Below are positions 43,478 to 52,715 of a stretch of DNA of 64,000 nucleotides, piece after piece. The notes beneath the pieces are model-generated. The model did not search any database, was not told the DNA's origin, and worked only from the letters and a program-made list of their open reading frames with translations. The stretch comes from Methanoregula sp. (GTDB lineage: Archaea; Halobacteriota; Methanomicrobia; Methanomicrobiales; Methanospirillaceae), in NCBI RefSeq assembly GCF_028712425.1, contig NZ_JAQTQD010000002.1, positions 62,001 through 126,000 on the forward strand, read 5' to 3'. Position 1 is the stretch's first letter; every line of letters starts with the position of its first letter. Position numbers and translations under genes: made by a program.

Positions 43478-44105
43478 CGGAATGAATTTTGCCGGCGTAC
43501 CTTATGAGTTCTTCACCCCCTCTTCGTAATCATCGGAATCTTTTGGCAATCCGGGCCCTGTACGAGCCTGGATTGTCCCTCCAGGTACCCCTTCTCTGGT
43601 AATATCTGCAAAATCAGGTGCACTTTTGCTCAGTGTTTTCGAAATCCATGTATATTGGTCAATTGTAGGCAAACGGGCGATTTTCCGTGGTTTTGTAAAA
43701 CGCTTTTGTACGCTTTTGGGAGGCAGAAGTGAGGGGGAGGGGTAGTGCTGTATGGTCCGAATGAAAAGAACGCCTGTTTTCCGGCCAGATTTCGGGCTCC
43801 CGAAGTTGCGGGTCACATTACCTGTCACAGGTCAGATACAATCGAAGAATGCTTGCGCATTCTTCTCCTCCTCCAGATCGGAGGTCCTGTCGGACTGTGA
43901 CGGGTTTTTTGAAGAGGCCGGATCTGCACTATTATTAGAGGGGTTTGGGGGGTTCTACTTTCGGCCAGTATCACTTTCACACCATCAAATCAGCAAGTAT
44001 ATAGATGGTAAAGGTAAATGGAGGATCGTTGAATAATGCAGGGGAGATAATTAGGCACGATAAATTTGTGCAGGAATAATTTTCTTTTTGCAATGGGACG
44101 ATACG
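43478..44105. other. Intergenic region before the cas operon with clustered hairpins
   Basis: About 630 bases with no convincing gene. Four short perfect inverted repeats sit within 95 bases: TTCGGGCTCCCGAA (43791-43804), ACCTGTCACAGGT (43820-43832), a 9-bp stem with four-base loop (43844-43865; loop GCAA on the minus strand) and CCTCC/GGAGG (43870-43884). A TATA-like AAGTATATAG at 43995-44004 could start the cas message. Two short overlapping frames on opposite strands here show no recognisable product. Confidence 0.45.
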
Positions 44106-45986
44106 ATGATTGAAGCGATACGGGAGATTGGGGAGTATTCTCTTCAAAAAGATCAAATCAGCACGAATGAACCTCAGGGACTTATTGAAATTTTTTGTGA
44201 AGACATCCAAGGTCTATCAGAAAAACCTCCACATGTCCTCTCAATAAAAATTGAAAAAACCGGCAACAGTTTTTCTTTCATTGATGTACGTGAAGAAGAA
44301 GAGTATTCCAGAAAAAATAACTCGAAATATCTCTACCGGTTTGGCAGTTCACGCGGTACGAATATCACACCGTCATCAAAGGTAACCGAGATTGCTAAAA
44401 CTTATTCGATAAAAATTAAAAACTGGTTTGGGCAAAAATTTTCCCAAATGCCTTATGTTCTTGAAAATGACGAAATACAATACCTCTCCGAATTAGGAAA
44501 ATGTCTTGAAGACAACCAATCACAGATTATTGATCAGACACAATCAATCCTGTCGGATATCCGTACAAAAAAGGAATCTGCTTTTATTACCATCGTAATT
44601 TCAGAGAATGGCCAACGATATCATCTTGGAGATATCGACCTGTTCCGGAAAACTTTTATTCAAAAAAGCCGGGCGTCACTCTGGCAAAAATACAATACAA
44701 CATCTGTTGAAAAAGACAAAACCTGTTCTGTATGCCGAAAAAAGAAAGATGAAGTATACGGATTTGCATCAACGTTCAATTTCTATACTGTTGATAAACC
44801 CGGTATGGTCTCCGGGGGCTTCGACCAGAGTCTTGCCTGGAAAAATTATCCGGTCTGCCTTGATTGTGCACTCGCTCTGGAACGGGGAAAAAGATATCTC
44901 AATGACTTTGGTCATTTTCAGTTCTATGGTTATGATTACTATGTCATCCCCAAACCCCTCCTGAATGAAAATACACTCGTGTATGAAATTCTGAAAGATT
45001 TTCATGAAGATGCAGATAAGATCAAACTCACTGATAAGTATCAGTCGCTCATGAGCGATGCAAGGGAAGAAATTCTTAGTACCCTTGCAGAGAAAGAGAA
45101 CTCATTCCTCTGCAACATTCTCATCTATCAGGAAAATAATAACGAATTCAAGATCCTGCGATATATCGAAGATATCTTCCCCTCACGGTTGAAGCAGTTA
45201 TTCGATGCAAAAAATGTGATAGACAGTAAACCGGTTTTTCAGGATTTTCAGGTTACGGCTTTTAAAGATCAAAAGAGAATCGGTGAAAGACAATACAAGT
45301 TCACCTTTGAAACCCTCCGATATTTCTTCGGCAGGAATGCCGATGCGTATTTCTTTGACATTGTTGGTCGTATTTTTTCCGGAAAAGAAGTAAGCTGTCC
45401 GTTCATCCTTTCGGAGATTGTACGAAAGATACGGGACCAGCACAATCACGGCATTCCAACAAAGGAAACAACATTCAGGGGCATGGCATTGCTTGCGTAT
45501 CTGGACGAGCTGGAGTTATTCGGAAAACATAAGGATGGAAGGATTATGACAACGTTACCAAAAAGTATTGTTATTGACGGATCTTCAGAAACAAAAAAGA
45601 AAGCCGAGGAGATCTTTGATGAGTTCCCGGCATTTTTTGACTCGGCTGCGAAACGTACAGTATTTTTAGAAGGAGTACTGTGTCAGAAACTGTTGGGCAT
45701 TCAGCATCATGAACGGGGTGCTACGCCTTTCAGGACAAAGCTTCAGGGGCTCAGACTGGATCAGAAAATGATTCAGGCATTATTACCTCAAATCCAGAAT
45801 AAACTCGAAGAGTACAAGGCGAATTATTACCGGGATCTTGAGCAGATGATATCGGCCTCAATGATCGAAGCCGGAAAAGACTGGAGACTATCGAAAGATG
45901 AAATTGCATTCTACTTTGTTCTGGGTATGAACCTTGCCAGCCAGTTTACGACTAAAAAACAGGAAGATGAAGGAGATAAAAAATGA
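44106..45986 (+). CDS. cas8b: Type I-B CRISPR large subunit Cas8b (Csh1/TM1802-like)
   Basis: 626 residues (632 with the TTG at 44088). It shows features of the Cas8b large subunit: a variable N-terminal domain, a zinc-finger-like pair CSVCRKKKDEVYG and YPVCLDCALALERGKRYL near residues 205-260, and a helical C-terminus. It should recognise the PAM and hold the Cascade complex together with Cas7 and Cas5. The gene is visibly A/T-richer than the housekeeping genes and the later cas genes. It overlaps cas7 by four bases (ATGA). Confidence 0.88.
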   Translation: MIEAIREIGEYSLQKDQISTNEPQGLIEIFCEDIQGLSEKPPHVLSIKIEKTGNSFSFIDVREEEEYSRKNNSKYLYRFGSSRGTNITPSSKVTEIAKTYSIKIKNWFGQKFSQMPYVLENDEIQYLSELGKCLEDNQSQIIDQTQSILSDIRTKKESAFITIVISENGQRYHLGDIDLFRKTFIQKSRASLWQKYNTTSVEKDKTCSVCRKKKDEVYGFASTFNFYTVDKPGMVSGGFDQSLAWKNYPVCLDCALALERGKRYLNDFGHFQFYGYDYYVIPKPLLNENTLVYEILKDFHEDADKIKLTDKYQSLMSDAREEILSTLAEKENSFLCNILIYQENNNEFKILRYIEDIFPSRLKQLFDAKNVIDSKPVFQDFQVTAFKDQKRIGERQYKFTFETLRYFFGRNADAYFFDIVGRIFSGKEVSCPFILSEIVRKIRDQHNHGIPTKETTFRGMALLAYLDELELFGKHKDGRIMTTLPKSIVIDGSSETKKKAEEIFDEFPAFFDSAAKRTVFLEGVLCQKLLGIQHHERGATPFRTKLQGLRLDQKMIQALLPQIQNKLEEYKANYYRDLEQMISASMIEAGKDWRLSKDEIAFYFVLGMNLASQFTTKKQEDEGDKK

Positions 45987-46969
45987 GTGAAACTGTATCA
46001 AAACGTTCGGAACTCTTGTTCTTGTATGATGTGAAGGATATCAATCCCAATGGGGATCCGCTTGACGAGAACAAGCCCCGTATCGATGAAGAGACGATGG
46101 AAAACCTTGTCAGCGATGTCCGGCTGAAACGTACCGTACGGGATTATCTCCATGATTGCAAGGGGATGGATATTTTCATCCGTGGGTATCGTGACGATGA
46201 TGGATTGCTCAAAGGCAAGAAAACTGTTCTGGATGAAAACAAGATCTCAAATGCCGATGATCTGATAAAAAAATACATCGACATGCGCCTGTTCGGTGCG
46301 ACCGCAGCCATCTCAAAAAAGGGCGCAAAGGGATCCAAGAAATCTGAAAAAGAAGAGGGTGATGGTGAACAGAAAAACGAGAAGAACATTATCCTGACCG
46401 GTCCGGTTCAGTTCCGGATTGGCCGGTCCCTGCACCGGGTAAAATTGTCTTTTATCAAGGGAACTACGGTCATGCCTTCCCAAGAAAAGGGGAAAGCACA
46501 AGGAACCTTCACTGAACAGTATGTCCTTCCCTATTCGCTCATCGGATTCTATGGGATCGTCAACGAAAACGCCGCGAAGACAACCAAGCTCACTGATGAT
46601 GACGTGAAATGCCTGGTTGACGGCCTCTGGAACGGGACGAAGAACCTGATCTCCCGATCGAAAGTCGGCCAGATGCCCCGGCTTCTGATCAACGTGATCT
46701 ACAAGGAGAAGAATTTCCATATCGGCGATCTTAACGCATTGATCAAGAAAGGGAAAACAGACGTTTCCGATGAGGAGATCCGTGATATAACCCAGATACC
46801 ACTGGAAATTTCAGCACTCATCGACACGCTTTCTGCAAACGCTGCAAAGATCGATCATATCGATTATTGTATCGATCCGCATGTTCGTGTCACGGTCAAT
46901 GAAAAATCGATCAATCTTGAAGAGGCCCTGAAATCTGCCAAGTGCCCGGTGAAACAACTCACGCTCTGA
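45983..46969 (+). CDS. cas7: Type I-B Cascade backbone protein Cas7 (Csh2 type)
   Basis: 328 residues. The signature LYDVKDINPNGDPLDENKPRID near the N-terminus is typical of Csh2-type Cas7. A lysine- and glutamate-rich insertion (GAKGSKKSEKEEGDGE) lies near residue 120, and the C-terminal half closes the RRM-like fold. Copies polymerise along the crRNA spacer. ATGA coupling to cas8b. Confidence 0.92.
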   Translation: MSETVSKRSELLFLYDVKDINPNGDPLDENKPRIDEETMENLVSDVRLKRTVRDYLHDCKGMDIFIRGYRDDDGLLKGKKTVLDENKISNADDLIKKYIDMRLFGATAAISKKGAKGSKKSEKEEGDGEQKNEKNIILTGPVQFRIGRSLHRVKLSFIKGTTVMPSQEKGKAQGTFTEQYVLPYSLIGFYGIVNENAAKTTKLTDDDVKCLVDGLWNGTKNLISRSKVGQMPRLLINVIYKEKNFHIGDLNALIKKGKTDVSDEEIRDITQIPLEISALIDTLSANAAKIDHIDYCIDPHVRVTVNEKSINLEEALKSAKCPVKQLTL

Positions 46970-46974
46970 TCAAC

Positions 46975-47679
46975 ATGGATAAAGTACTGGTCTTCGATGT
47001 GTGGAGTGAATATGCCTACTTCCGGAAATTCTTTACCACTACGTCACCCCTCACATTTTCATTGCCTCCACGAACCGCCCTGTGTGGACTGATGGGTGCA
47101 ATCCTTGGTTTGTCAAAAGATACCTACCTTAAAAAATTCCCAAAAAAAGATGCACGTTTCGCAATACGGTTGTTAAATCCGGTGAAAAAAATCCGGTTTT
47201 CAGAAAACCTCATTGATACAGAATCCGTGAGCACGATGAACATCATCAAACAGCATACGCGGATACAATTCGAATTCCTGAAGGATGCGAAATACCGGAT
47301 ATATTTCTCGCATTCGGATCCCGGAGTCTATTCCTCGGCTCTGGAGATGATCTCCGGCCATAAATGCGTTTATACTCCCTGCCTGGGAATCACCGAGCAC
47401 ATCGCAAACTTTGGGTTCATTGATGAATATCATCTCGACAGGAGGGAAAATCCTGACGAAGTCATGCTAGACTCTGTCATTCCTAAGGATCAGATTCGGG
47501 AGATCCAGTTTGAAACAGGCAAGGAATACATGTCCGAAACCTTACCGAATGAGATGGCCGAGGACCGGACCGTGAACGAATACCAGCAGTTCATGTTTGA
47601 GCGGAACTGCAAACCGATCTCCGTGAAGGTTAATCATTTCTATGAGCTTGGGAACCATGAACGAATCCTCTTCATGTGA
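46975..47679 (+). CDS. cas5: Type I-B Cascade protein Cas5
   Basis: 234 residues. The N-terminal RRM-like block VFDVWSEYAYFRKFFTTTSPLTFSLPPRTALCGLMGAILG is characteristic of Cas5 (Cas5h). It binds the 5' handle of the crRNA and caps the Cas7 filament. The start is 5 bases after the cas7 stop. The stop overlaps the start of cas3. Confidence 0.9.
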   Translation: MDKVLVFDVWSEYAYFRKFFTTTSPLTFSLPPRTALCGLMGAILGLSKDTYLKKFPKKDARFAIRLLNPVKKIRFSENLIDTESVSTMNIIKQHTRIQFEFLKDAKYRIYFSHSDPGVYSSALEMISGHKCVYTPCLGITEHIANFGFIDEYHLDRRENPDEVMLDSVIPKDQIREIQFETGKEYMSETLPNEMAEDRTVNEYQQFMFERNCKPISVKVNHFYELGNHERILFM

Positions 47680-50068
47680 TCTTTTTTCCCATCCCGGAAA
47701 AAAACTCCAGGACCATATTTCAGCAGTTGCAGATTATTGTGAAAGAACGCATAAAACCGCCAGGCCGGATTTTTCTGCACTAGGGTATTCTCCCGATGTC
47801 CTTGCGGTTTTTTCCCGGACACTGGGTATTTGTCATGATTTTGGGAAAGCCACATCATATTTTCAGGAGTATCTGTTTGCAGATGATAAACAGAAAGCAA
47901 TCCTGAAAGCCCGGCCGGAAACGCACCACGGGCTTGTCTCTGCGATTTTCACTTACTATTGCCTCCGTGAATTATTGAAAAACGATACCGGTGATATAGA
48001 TTCATTGTTACCGTTTATCGGATTCATCCTTGTAAGAAGACATCATGGAAACCTGATAAATTTTTACGATGAAATTGCTGATGTACGAAAACCCGAGACA
48101 ACAGCTTTAATCAAACGCCAGTGCGATGCGATCAACAAAAACGATCTCAGATCTGCGTATCATAATTTAATCTCAAATGAAATTCTCGATTCCTTTTTCC
48201 CGGAGATCGATAGAACAATTACAGCAATCGTTCATGACGGGAATAAATTCTCCCTGAAGCCCAAACTGGAAAAGACAACCCCCGCTCCAGCGATGGAGGT
48301 ATTCACCCTATTTTATTTCTCAATTCTCCTTGATGGGGATAAGCGAGATGCAGCAGGTATTCCGGCAGATCAACATGAGCGAACGATAAGCCCGGATATT
48401 GTTGATCTCTACCGGAATGCGAAGGGTTTTACCAGTTCTCAAACCGCCATGAATAAGATTCGAAATGAGATCTACGCCGATGTGATCTCAAAAATTCCAT
48501 CGCTTGAACTTCATCAGAAAATATACTCGCTCAACGTACCGACGGGGACTGGAAAAACATTGACTTCTGTCTCGTTCGCACTGAAGTTACGGGAGAGAAT
48601 TGCCAGGGAAACCGGTGCGTCATCAAGGATTATCTATTGCCTTCCCTTCATGAGTATCATCGACCAGAATTTTGATGTCATTTCATCAGTGTTCTCGCAA
48701 TCCCCCGGCTCTGAAATACCCTCGGATATACTTCTCAAGCATCACCATCTCGCTGATTTGACTTACACATCGTCTGACGAGGAGGATTATGATGAAGATG
48801 AGTCCCGATTGCTGATAGAGGGATGGCATTCTGAATTTATTATAACAACTTTTGTCCAGTTCTTCCACACAATTATCTCCAACAAGAACCGGGCGGTACG
48901 GAAATTCCACACGATAGCCAATGCAATAATCATTCTTGACGAAGTCCAGTCGATTCCTCATCATTACTGGCTTTTATTCCATGATGTGCTCCAGACACTC
49001 GCCCGGTGCCTGAATATCCGGGTGGTATTCGTAACCGCTACACAGCCATTGATCTTCGATGAGAGGAAAGAAGGAGAGATTAAAGAACTTGCATCGAAGA
49101 AAAGAGATTATTTCTCTCAACTGGACCGGGTGGTTCTTACATTTAATGCTGAACCCTGCCCGATTCAAGTTTTTATCCCGGAAATCCAGAGCAGGATAAA
49201 GAACGAGTCCGAAAAAGATTTCCTGATCGTTCTTAACACCATCAAATCCGCAGAAAAAGTATACACCGAATTAGCTTTGAATCCGGCATCTGATACAGAA
49301 TATACATTCTTATCGACTCACCTCATCCCTCAAGAGAGACTAAATAGGATCCGGGATATCCGCGATCCCGACAATAAATCCCGGAAAATTATCGTGAGTA
49401 CGCAACTGATCGAAGCGGGTGTCGATATCGATGTCGATATCGTTTACCGGGACATGGCACCTCTCGACTCGATCAATCAGGTTGCCGGACGGTGTAACCG
49501 AAATAATTCTCAGGAGAAGCGAGGCGAGGTGCAGGTTATCACACTGACAGATAATGGGAAAAATTACTCTTCGTGGATCTATTCCCCATTCCTTCTGGGG
49601 ACAACCCGGAAGATTTTCGAAGAAAAAAGAACAGTGAATGAACAGGAATTCCTTTCTTTGAACGACCGGTATTTCCGCCTAGTGAACGAATTACACTCGG
49701 ATGATGAAGCAGAGAAATGTCTCGATATGATCCGGTATCTCAAATATGGTGATCTTCACGATACATTCCATCTAATCCAGAATGATTACCCAAAGATGGA
49801 TGTCTTTGTCGAATGCGATACGGAGGCACAGAAATTGTGGCAGCAGTTCAAGGAGACAAAATCCAAACCCCTGCTGGAACGAAGAAAAGAATTCCAGAAG
49901 ATCAAGCGGAAGTTTCTTGATTACGTCATATCCGTTCCTGAAAAAGATGCAAAACGATTATTCCAAAACGATCTTGGAATTGGATATATCAGCAAGGATG
50001 AATTGAAAATCTGGTATGATCAGAAAACTGGGTTCATTCCTGCTGATGGCGGAACAGTGATTATATGA
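47657..50068 (+). CDS. cas3: CRISPR nuclease-helicase Cas3
   Basis: 803 residues. The N-terminal HD nuclease has HPGKKLQDHISAVADYC and ICHDFGKATSYFQEYL, then the metal-binding HHGLVSA and RRHHGNL. The SF2 helicase has Walker A VPTGTGKTLTS, motif II ILDEVQSI (the DEVQ form common in Cas3), VTATQPL and IVSTQLIEAGVDIDVD. It degrades target DNA after recruitment by Cascade. The start at 47657 lies inside the cas5 end (23 bases); ATG at 47642 is the alternative. Composition is A/T-rich like cas8b. Confidence 0.93.
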   Translation: MNESSSCDLFSHPGKKLQDHISAVADYCERTHKTARPDFSALGYSPDVLAVFSRTLGICHDFGKATSYFQEYLFADDKQKAILKARPETHHGLVSAIFTYYCLRELLKNDTGDIDSLLPFIGFILVRRHHGNLINFYDEIADVRKPETTALIKRQCDAINKNDLRSAYHNLISNEILDSFFPEIDRTITAIVHDGNKFSLKPKLEKTTPAPAMEVFTLFYFSILLDGDKRDAAGIPADQHERTISPDIVDLYRNAKGFTSSQTAMNKIRNEIYADVISKIPSLELHQKIYSLNVPTGTGKTLTSVSFALKLRERIARETGASSRIIYCLPFMSIIDQNFDVISSVFSQSPGSEIPSDILLKHHHLADLTYTSSDEEDYDEDESRLLIEGWHSEFIITTFVQFFHTIISNKNRAVRKFHTIANAIIILDEVQSIPHHYWLLFHDVLQTLARCLNIRVVFVTATQPLIFDERKEGEIKELASKKRDYFSQLDRVVLTFNAEPCPIQVFIPEIQSRIKNESEKDFLIVLNTIKSAEKVYTELALNPASDTEYTFLSTHLIPQERLNRIRDIRDPDNKSRKIIVSTQLIEAGVDIDVDIVYRDMAPLDSINQVAGRCNRNNSQEKRGEVQVITLTDNGKNYSSWIYSPFLLGTTRKIFEEKRTVNEQEFLSLNDRYFRLVNELHSDDEAEKCLDMIRYLKYGDLHDTFHLIQNDYPKMDVFVECDTEAQKLWQQFKETKSKPLLERRKEFQKIKRKFLDYVISVPEKDAKRLFQNDLGIGYISKDELKIWYDQKTGFIPADGGTVII

Positions 50069-50778
50069 TCCTCCACACCTTCACCCTGACCCTCGGCTCC
50101 ACGCGCCCCATCCACGGCTCCGCCCACGAACTCCGGGGTTTCTTCGCCACCAAATTCAACGAATACGCGGAGCTCCACCAGCACAACGCGGACAAATTCA
50201 TCTACCGTTACCCGGTTGTGCAGTACAAGATGATCGGTAACGTCCCAACAGTAGTAGGAATCAACGAAGGCGCAGAAGTCCTCAAACAGATCTTCGATGA
50301 ATACCAGGAAATCCGGCTTGGGGAGAACACCTACCAGATCGTGGAACGCGGGATCTCGCTGAAGGATGAAGAGTTCGGGATCTCGGATAAAATCCACTCG
50401 TATGAGTTCGCGACCCCGTGGCTCGCGCTGAACCAGGAGAACTACCGGAAGTTCTACACCCTCAAGGGGAAGCCGGAGCGCGATGAATTTATGCGGAAGA
50501 TCCTGACCGGCAACATTCTCTCGATGGCAAAATCGCTCAACTACGATGTGCCCGGCCAAATCAAGTGTGACGCACAGGTGCACTTCCGCAAGGACCGGCT
50601 CAAGGATGTCAGCGTCATGGTTTTTACCGGGAAATTCCAGGCAAATTTCCTGATCCCGGACCTGCTTGGCATCGGCAAATCCGTCTCGCGCGGGTTCGGT
50701 GCAGTAAGGCAACTGAAAGGAGAGTATGGAGGCGACAGCGCATGCAGCTCGTCATCAACACACGGGGATCGTACCTGA
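50065..50778 (+). CDS. cas6: CRISPR RNA-processing endonuclease Cas6
   Basis: 237 residues. The C-terminal glycine-rich loop LLGIGKSVSRGFGAVR and the HFRKDRLKDVSVMVFTGKFQANF strand fit the RAMP fold of Cas6. Candidate catalytic histidines lie in ELHQHNADKF near residue 40. It should cut the repeat transcript, leaving the 8-base 5' handle ATTGAAAC. It is coupled to cas3 by ATGA. Base composition changes sharply here to GC-rich, and cas6 lies next to the adaptation genes, unlike the usual I-B order. Confidence 0.82.
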   Translation: MILHTFTLTLGSTRPIHGSAHELRGFFATKFNEYAELHQHNADKFIYRYPVVQYKMIGNVPTVVGINEGAEVLKQIFDEYQEIRLGENTYQIVERGISLKDEEFGISDKIHSYEFATPWLALNQENYRKFYTLKGKPERDEFMRKILTGNILSMAKSLNYDVPGQIKCDAQVHFRKDRLKDVSVMVFTGKFQANFLIPDLLGIGKSVSRGFGAVRQLKGEYGGDSACSSSSTHGDRT

Positions 50779-51710
50779 AGAAATCCAACAACTGTTTTCT
50801 CGTGAAGAACGATGAGAAGACCTTCGAGGTCTCGGCCGACAAGGTTGACAGCATCCTCATCACCACGTCCGCAACGATCACCACCGATGCGATCCAGTTC
50901 GCCATCGAGCACAACATCGACATCATCTTTCTCGATTATCACGGCAACCCGTACGGGCGCGTGTGGCATTCAAAACTCGGGAGCACCACACTCATCCGCC
51001 GCCGCCAGCTTGAAGCGGCGAACGAGGATACCGGCTTTTACCTCGCACGCGAATGGATAGCAAAGAAGATCGAGGACCAGGTCGATCTGCTCAAAGACCT
51101 GAAGAAGAACCGGCCCGAACAGAAAGAACCGCTCGAACAGTACATCACCCGGCTTGAAGTCCTGCTCGTATCGCTGAAGGAAATGAAAGGAACGCTTGAT
51201 TTCAAACGCGGATCAATCATGGGCATCGAGGGCATGGCCTCGCAGGCATATTTCGACGCGATCAGCAGTATCATGCCAGAGAAATGGAAGTTCAAGGGCC
51301 GGAGCCGGGACCCGGCGCGCGACGGGTTCAACTGCCTGCTGAATTACGGGTACGGGGTTCTTTACTCGCAGGTCGAACGCTCCTGTATCATCGCGGGACT
51401 CGATCCGTATGTCGGATTCCTGCACACAGATAACTACAACAAGCGGTCGTTCGTTTTCGATCTTATCGAATTATTCCGGGCCAACATCGACCGGACTGTC
51501 GTGAACCTCTTCATGAAGCGGCAGGTCTCGGAGGGGTATTTCGATCCAGTTCCCCACGGCCTGTATCTTAACAGGGAGGGAAAGGCGGCCCTCATCGGCG
51601 CGATCAACGAGATGTTCGACAAGGAGATCGAATACCGTGGACGAAATATCAAGACGAGGAATACCATTCAGATGGAGTGCCACCATATTGCAAACAAACT
51701 GATCAAATAG
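50742..51710 (+). CDS. cas1: CRISPR adaptation integrase Cas1
   Basis: 322 residues. The beta-sandwich N-terminus is followed by the helical catalytic domain, with the metal-binding glutamate in GIEGMASQAYFDAIS, the histidine in GFLHTDNYNKRSFVFDLIELFR and the acidic residue just after it. LLNYGYGVLYSQVERSCIIAGLDPYVGFLH is diagnostic. It integrates new spacers with Cas2. It overlaps cas6 by 37 bases, and a GGAG lies 13 bases or so before the ATG. Confidence 0.96.
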   Translation: MQLVINTRGSYLKKSNNCFLVKNDEKTFEVSADKVDSILITTSATITTDAIQFAIEHNIDIIFLDYHGNPYGRVWHSKLGSTTLIRRRQLEAANEDTGFYLAREWIAKKIEDQVDLLKDLKKNRPEQKEPLEQYITRLEVLLVSLKEMKGTLDFKRGSIMGIEGMASQAYFDAISSIMPEKWKFKGRSRDPARDGFNCLLNYGYGVLYSQVERSCIIAGLDPYVGFLHTDNYNKRSFVFDLIELFRANIDRTVVNLFMKRQVSEGYFDPVPHGLYLNREGKAALIGAINEMFDKEIEYRGRNIKTRNTIQMECHHIANKLIK

Positions 51711-51720
51711 GTGACGGCAC

Positions 51721-52014
51721 ATGACGATGGTCTGGGTGGTGTACGATATTGGGAAAACGACAACGCGGAACCATGTGGTCCGCATCTGCCTGAACAAAGG
51801 CCTGTACCGGGTCCAGAAGAGCGTGTTCCTCGGGAACCTGAATTCCAATGAACGCGACTCCCTCGCGCTGGAATGCGAACAGGAGATCGATCCGGAAGTT
51901 GATTCCGTATACGTATTCCCGATGGACGATGCCTCGTTCAAGAAGGTGAAACTGCTCGGCCAGGCTTTCGACAAGAAACTGGTGAGCGACGAACTCCTGA
52001 CGAAGTTTTTCTGA
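51721..52014 (+). CDS. cas2: CRISPR adaptation protein Cas2
   Basis: 97 residues, family length. The first strand is MVWVVYDIGKTTTRNHVVRICLNKGLYRVQKSVFLGNL, with the aspartate that is conserved in the Cas2 ferredoxin fold. It forms the dimer that bridges two Cas1 dimers. Ten bases separate it from cas1. Confidence 0.95.
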   Translation: MTMVWVVYDIGKTTTRNHVVRICLNKGLYRVQKSVFLGNLNSNERDSLALECEQEIDPEVDSVYVFPMDDASFKKVKLLGQAFDKKLVSDELLTKFF

Positions 52015-52016
52015 TC

Positions 52017-52610
52017 ATGCCTTCCGAAAGCGAAACCATCATCACGATCTCCGATGTGCTCGAATACCTGTTCTGTCCCCGGTTCATTTATTACATGCAC
52101 TGCCTCGATATCCCCCAGCATGAGGAGAAACGGTTCAAGGTGATGAAAGGGCGCGAGGTTCACGAAGAGAAGATGATTACAAATCCTGATTACCTGAGGA
52201 AGAAACTCGGGGTAGTCCAAAAAGAGATTAACGTGTTCATCGCATCCAAGCAGAATCATATCAAAGGAATTGTCGATGAAGTCCTCTTCCTTGATGATGG
52301 AACGGCCGCCCCGTTCGAATACAAATTTGCTGAGTTCAAGGACACGATCTTCAAGACCTACAAGTATCAGCTCGTCCTTCACGCCATGATGATCCGGGAG
52401 AATTACCATTGCGATGTGAAACGGGGATTCATCTGCTTTACACGGAGCAATCACCACATTGAAACTATCGAATTCACCGGGCAGGATTTCGAGCGGGGTC
52501 GAGAGATCATCGGGGAGATCCTTGAGATCATCGACAAAGGATTTTATCCGAACAAGGGTAAATACAAAAACAAGTGCATCGACTGTTGTTATGCAACAAT
52601 CTGCACCTGA
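52017..52610 (+). CDS. cas4: CRISPR adaptation exonuclease Cas4
   Basis: 197 residues. The first cluster cysteine is in EYLFCPRFIYY and the other three are in CIDCCYATIC at the C-terminus. RecB-type nuclease motifs include GREVHEEKM, a GIVDEVLF aspartate and FEYKFAEFK (the ExK pair). It trims prespacers for PAM selection. It is the last cas gene, 105 bases before the first repeat. Confidence 0.93.
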   Translation: MPSESETIITISDVLEYLFCPRFIYYMHCLDIPQHEEKRFKVMKGREVHEEKMITNPDYLRKKLGVVQKEINVFIASKQNHIKGIVDEVLFLDDGTAAPFEYKFAEFKDTIFKTYKYQLVLHAMMIRENYHCDVKRGFICFTRSNHHIETIEFTGQDFERGREIIGEILEIIDKGFYPNKGKYKNKCIDCCYATICT

Positions 52611-52715
52611 TTCTTATCTTTAAATAGGAATCGATAATTCCGCAGGAAGAAATTCATGCAGGAATTTTAAGTGATTTGGTCGCGATTCAGCGGAAAATAC
52701 GCAAAATTTCGCGGC
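52611..52715 (+). promoter_or_regulatory. CRISPR leader
   Basis: 105 AT-rich bases between the cas4 stop and repeat 1. A TATA-like TTTAAATA (52620-52627) could drive transcription of the array. The repeats end in ATTGAAAC and decay at the far end, so this is the leader side. Confidence 0.8.

Noticed and set aside
43502-44036. Two short opposed frames of about 100 codons before the cas operon
   Set aside because: They overlap each other on opposite strands, match no known family and cross the hairpin cluster; coding could not be supported.
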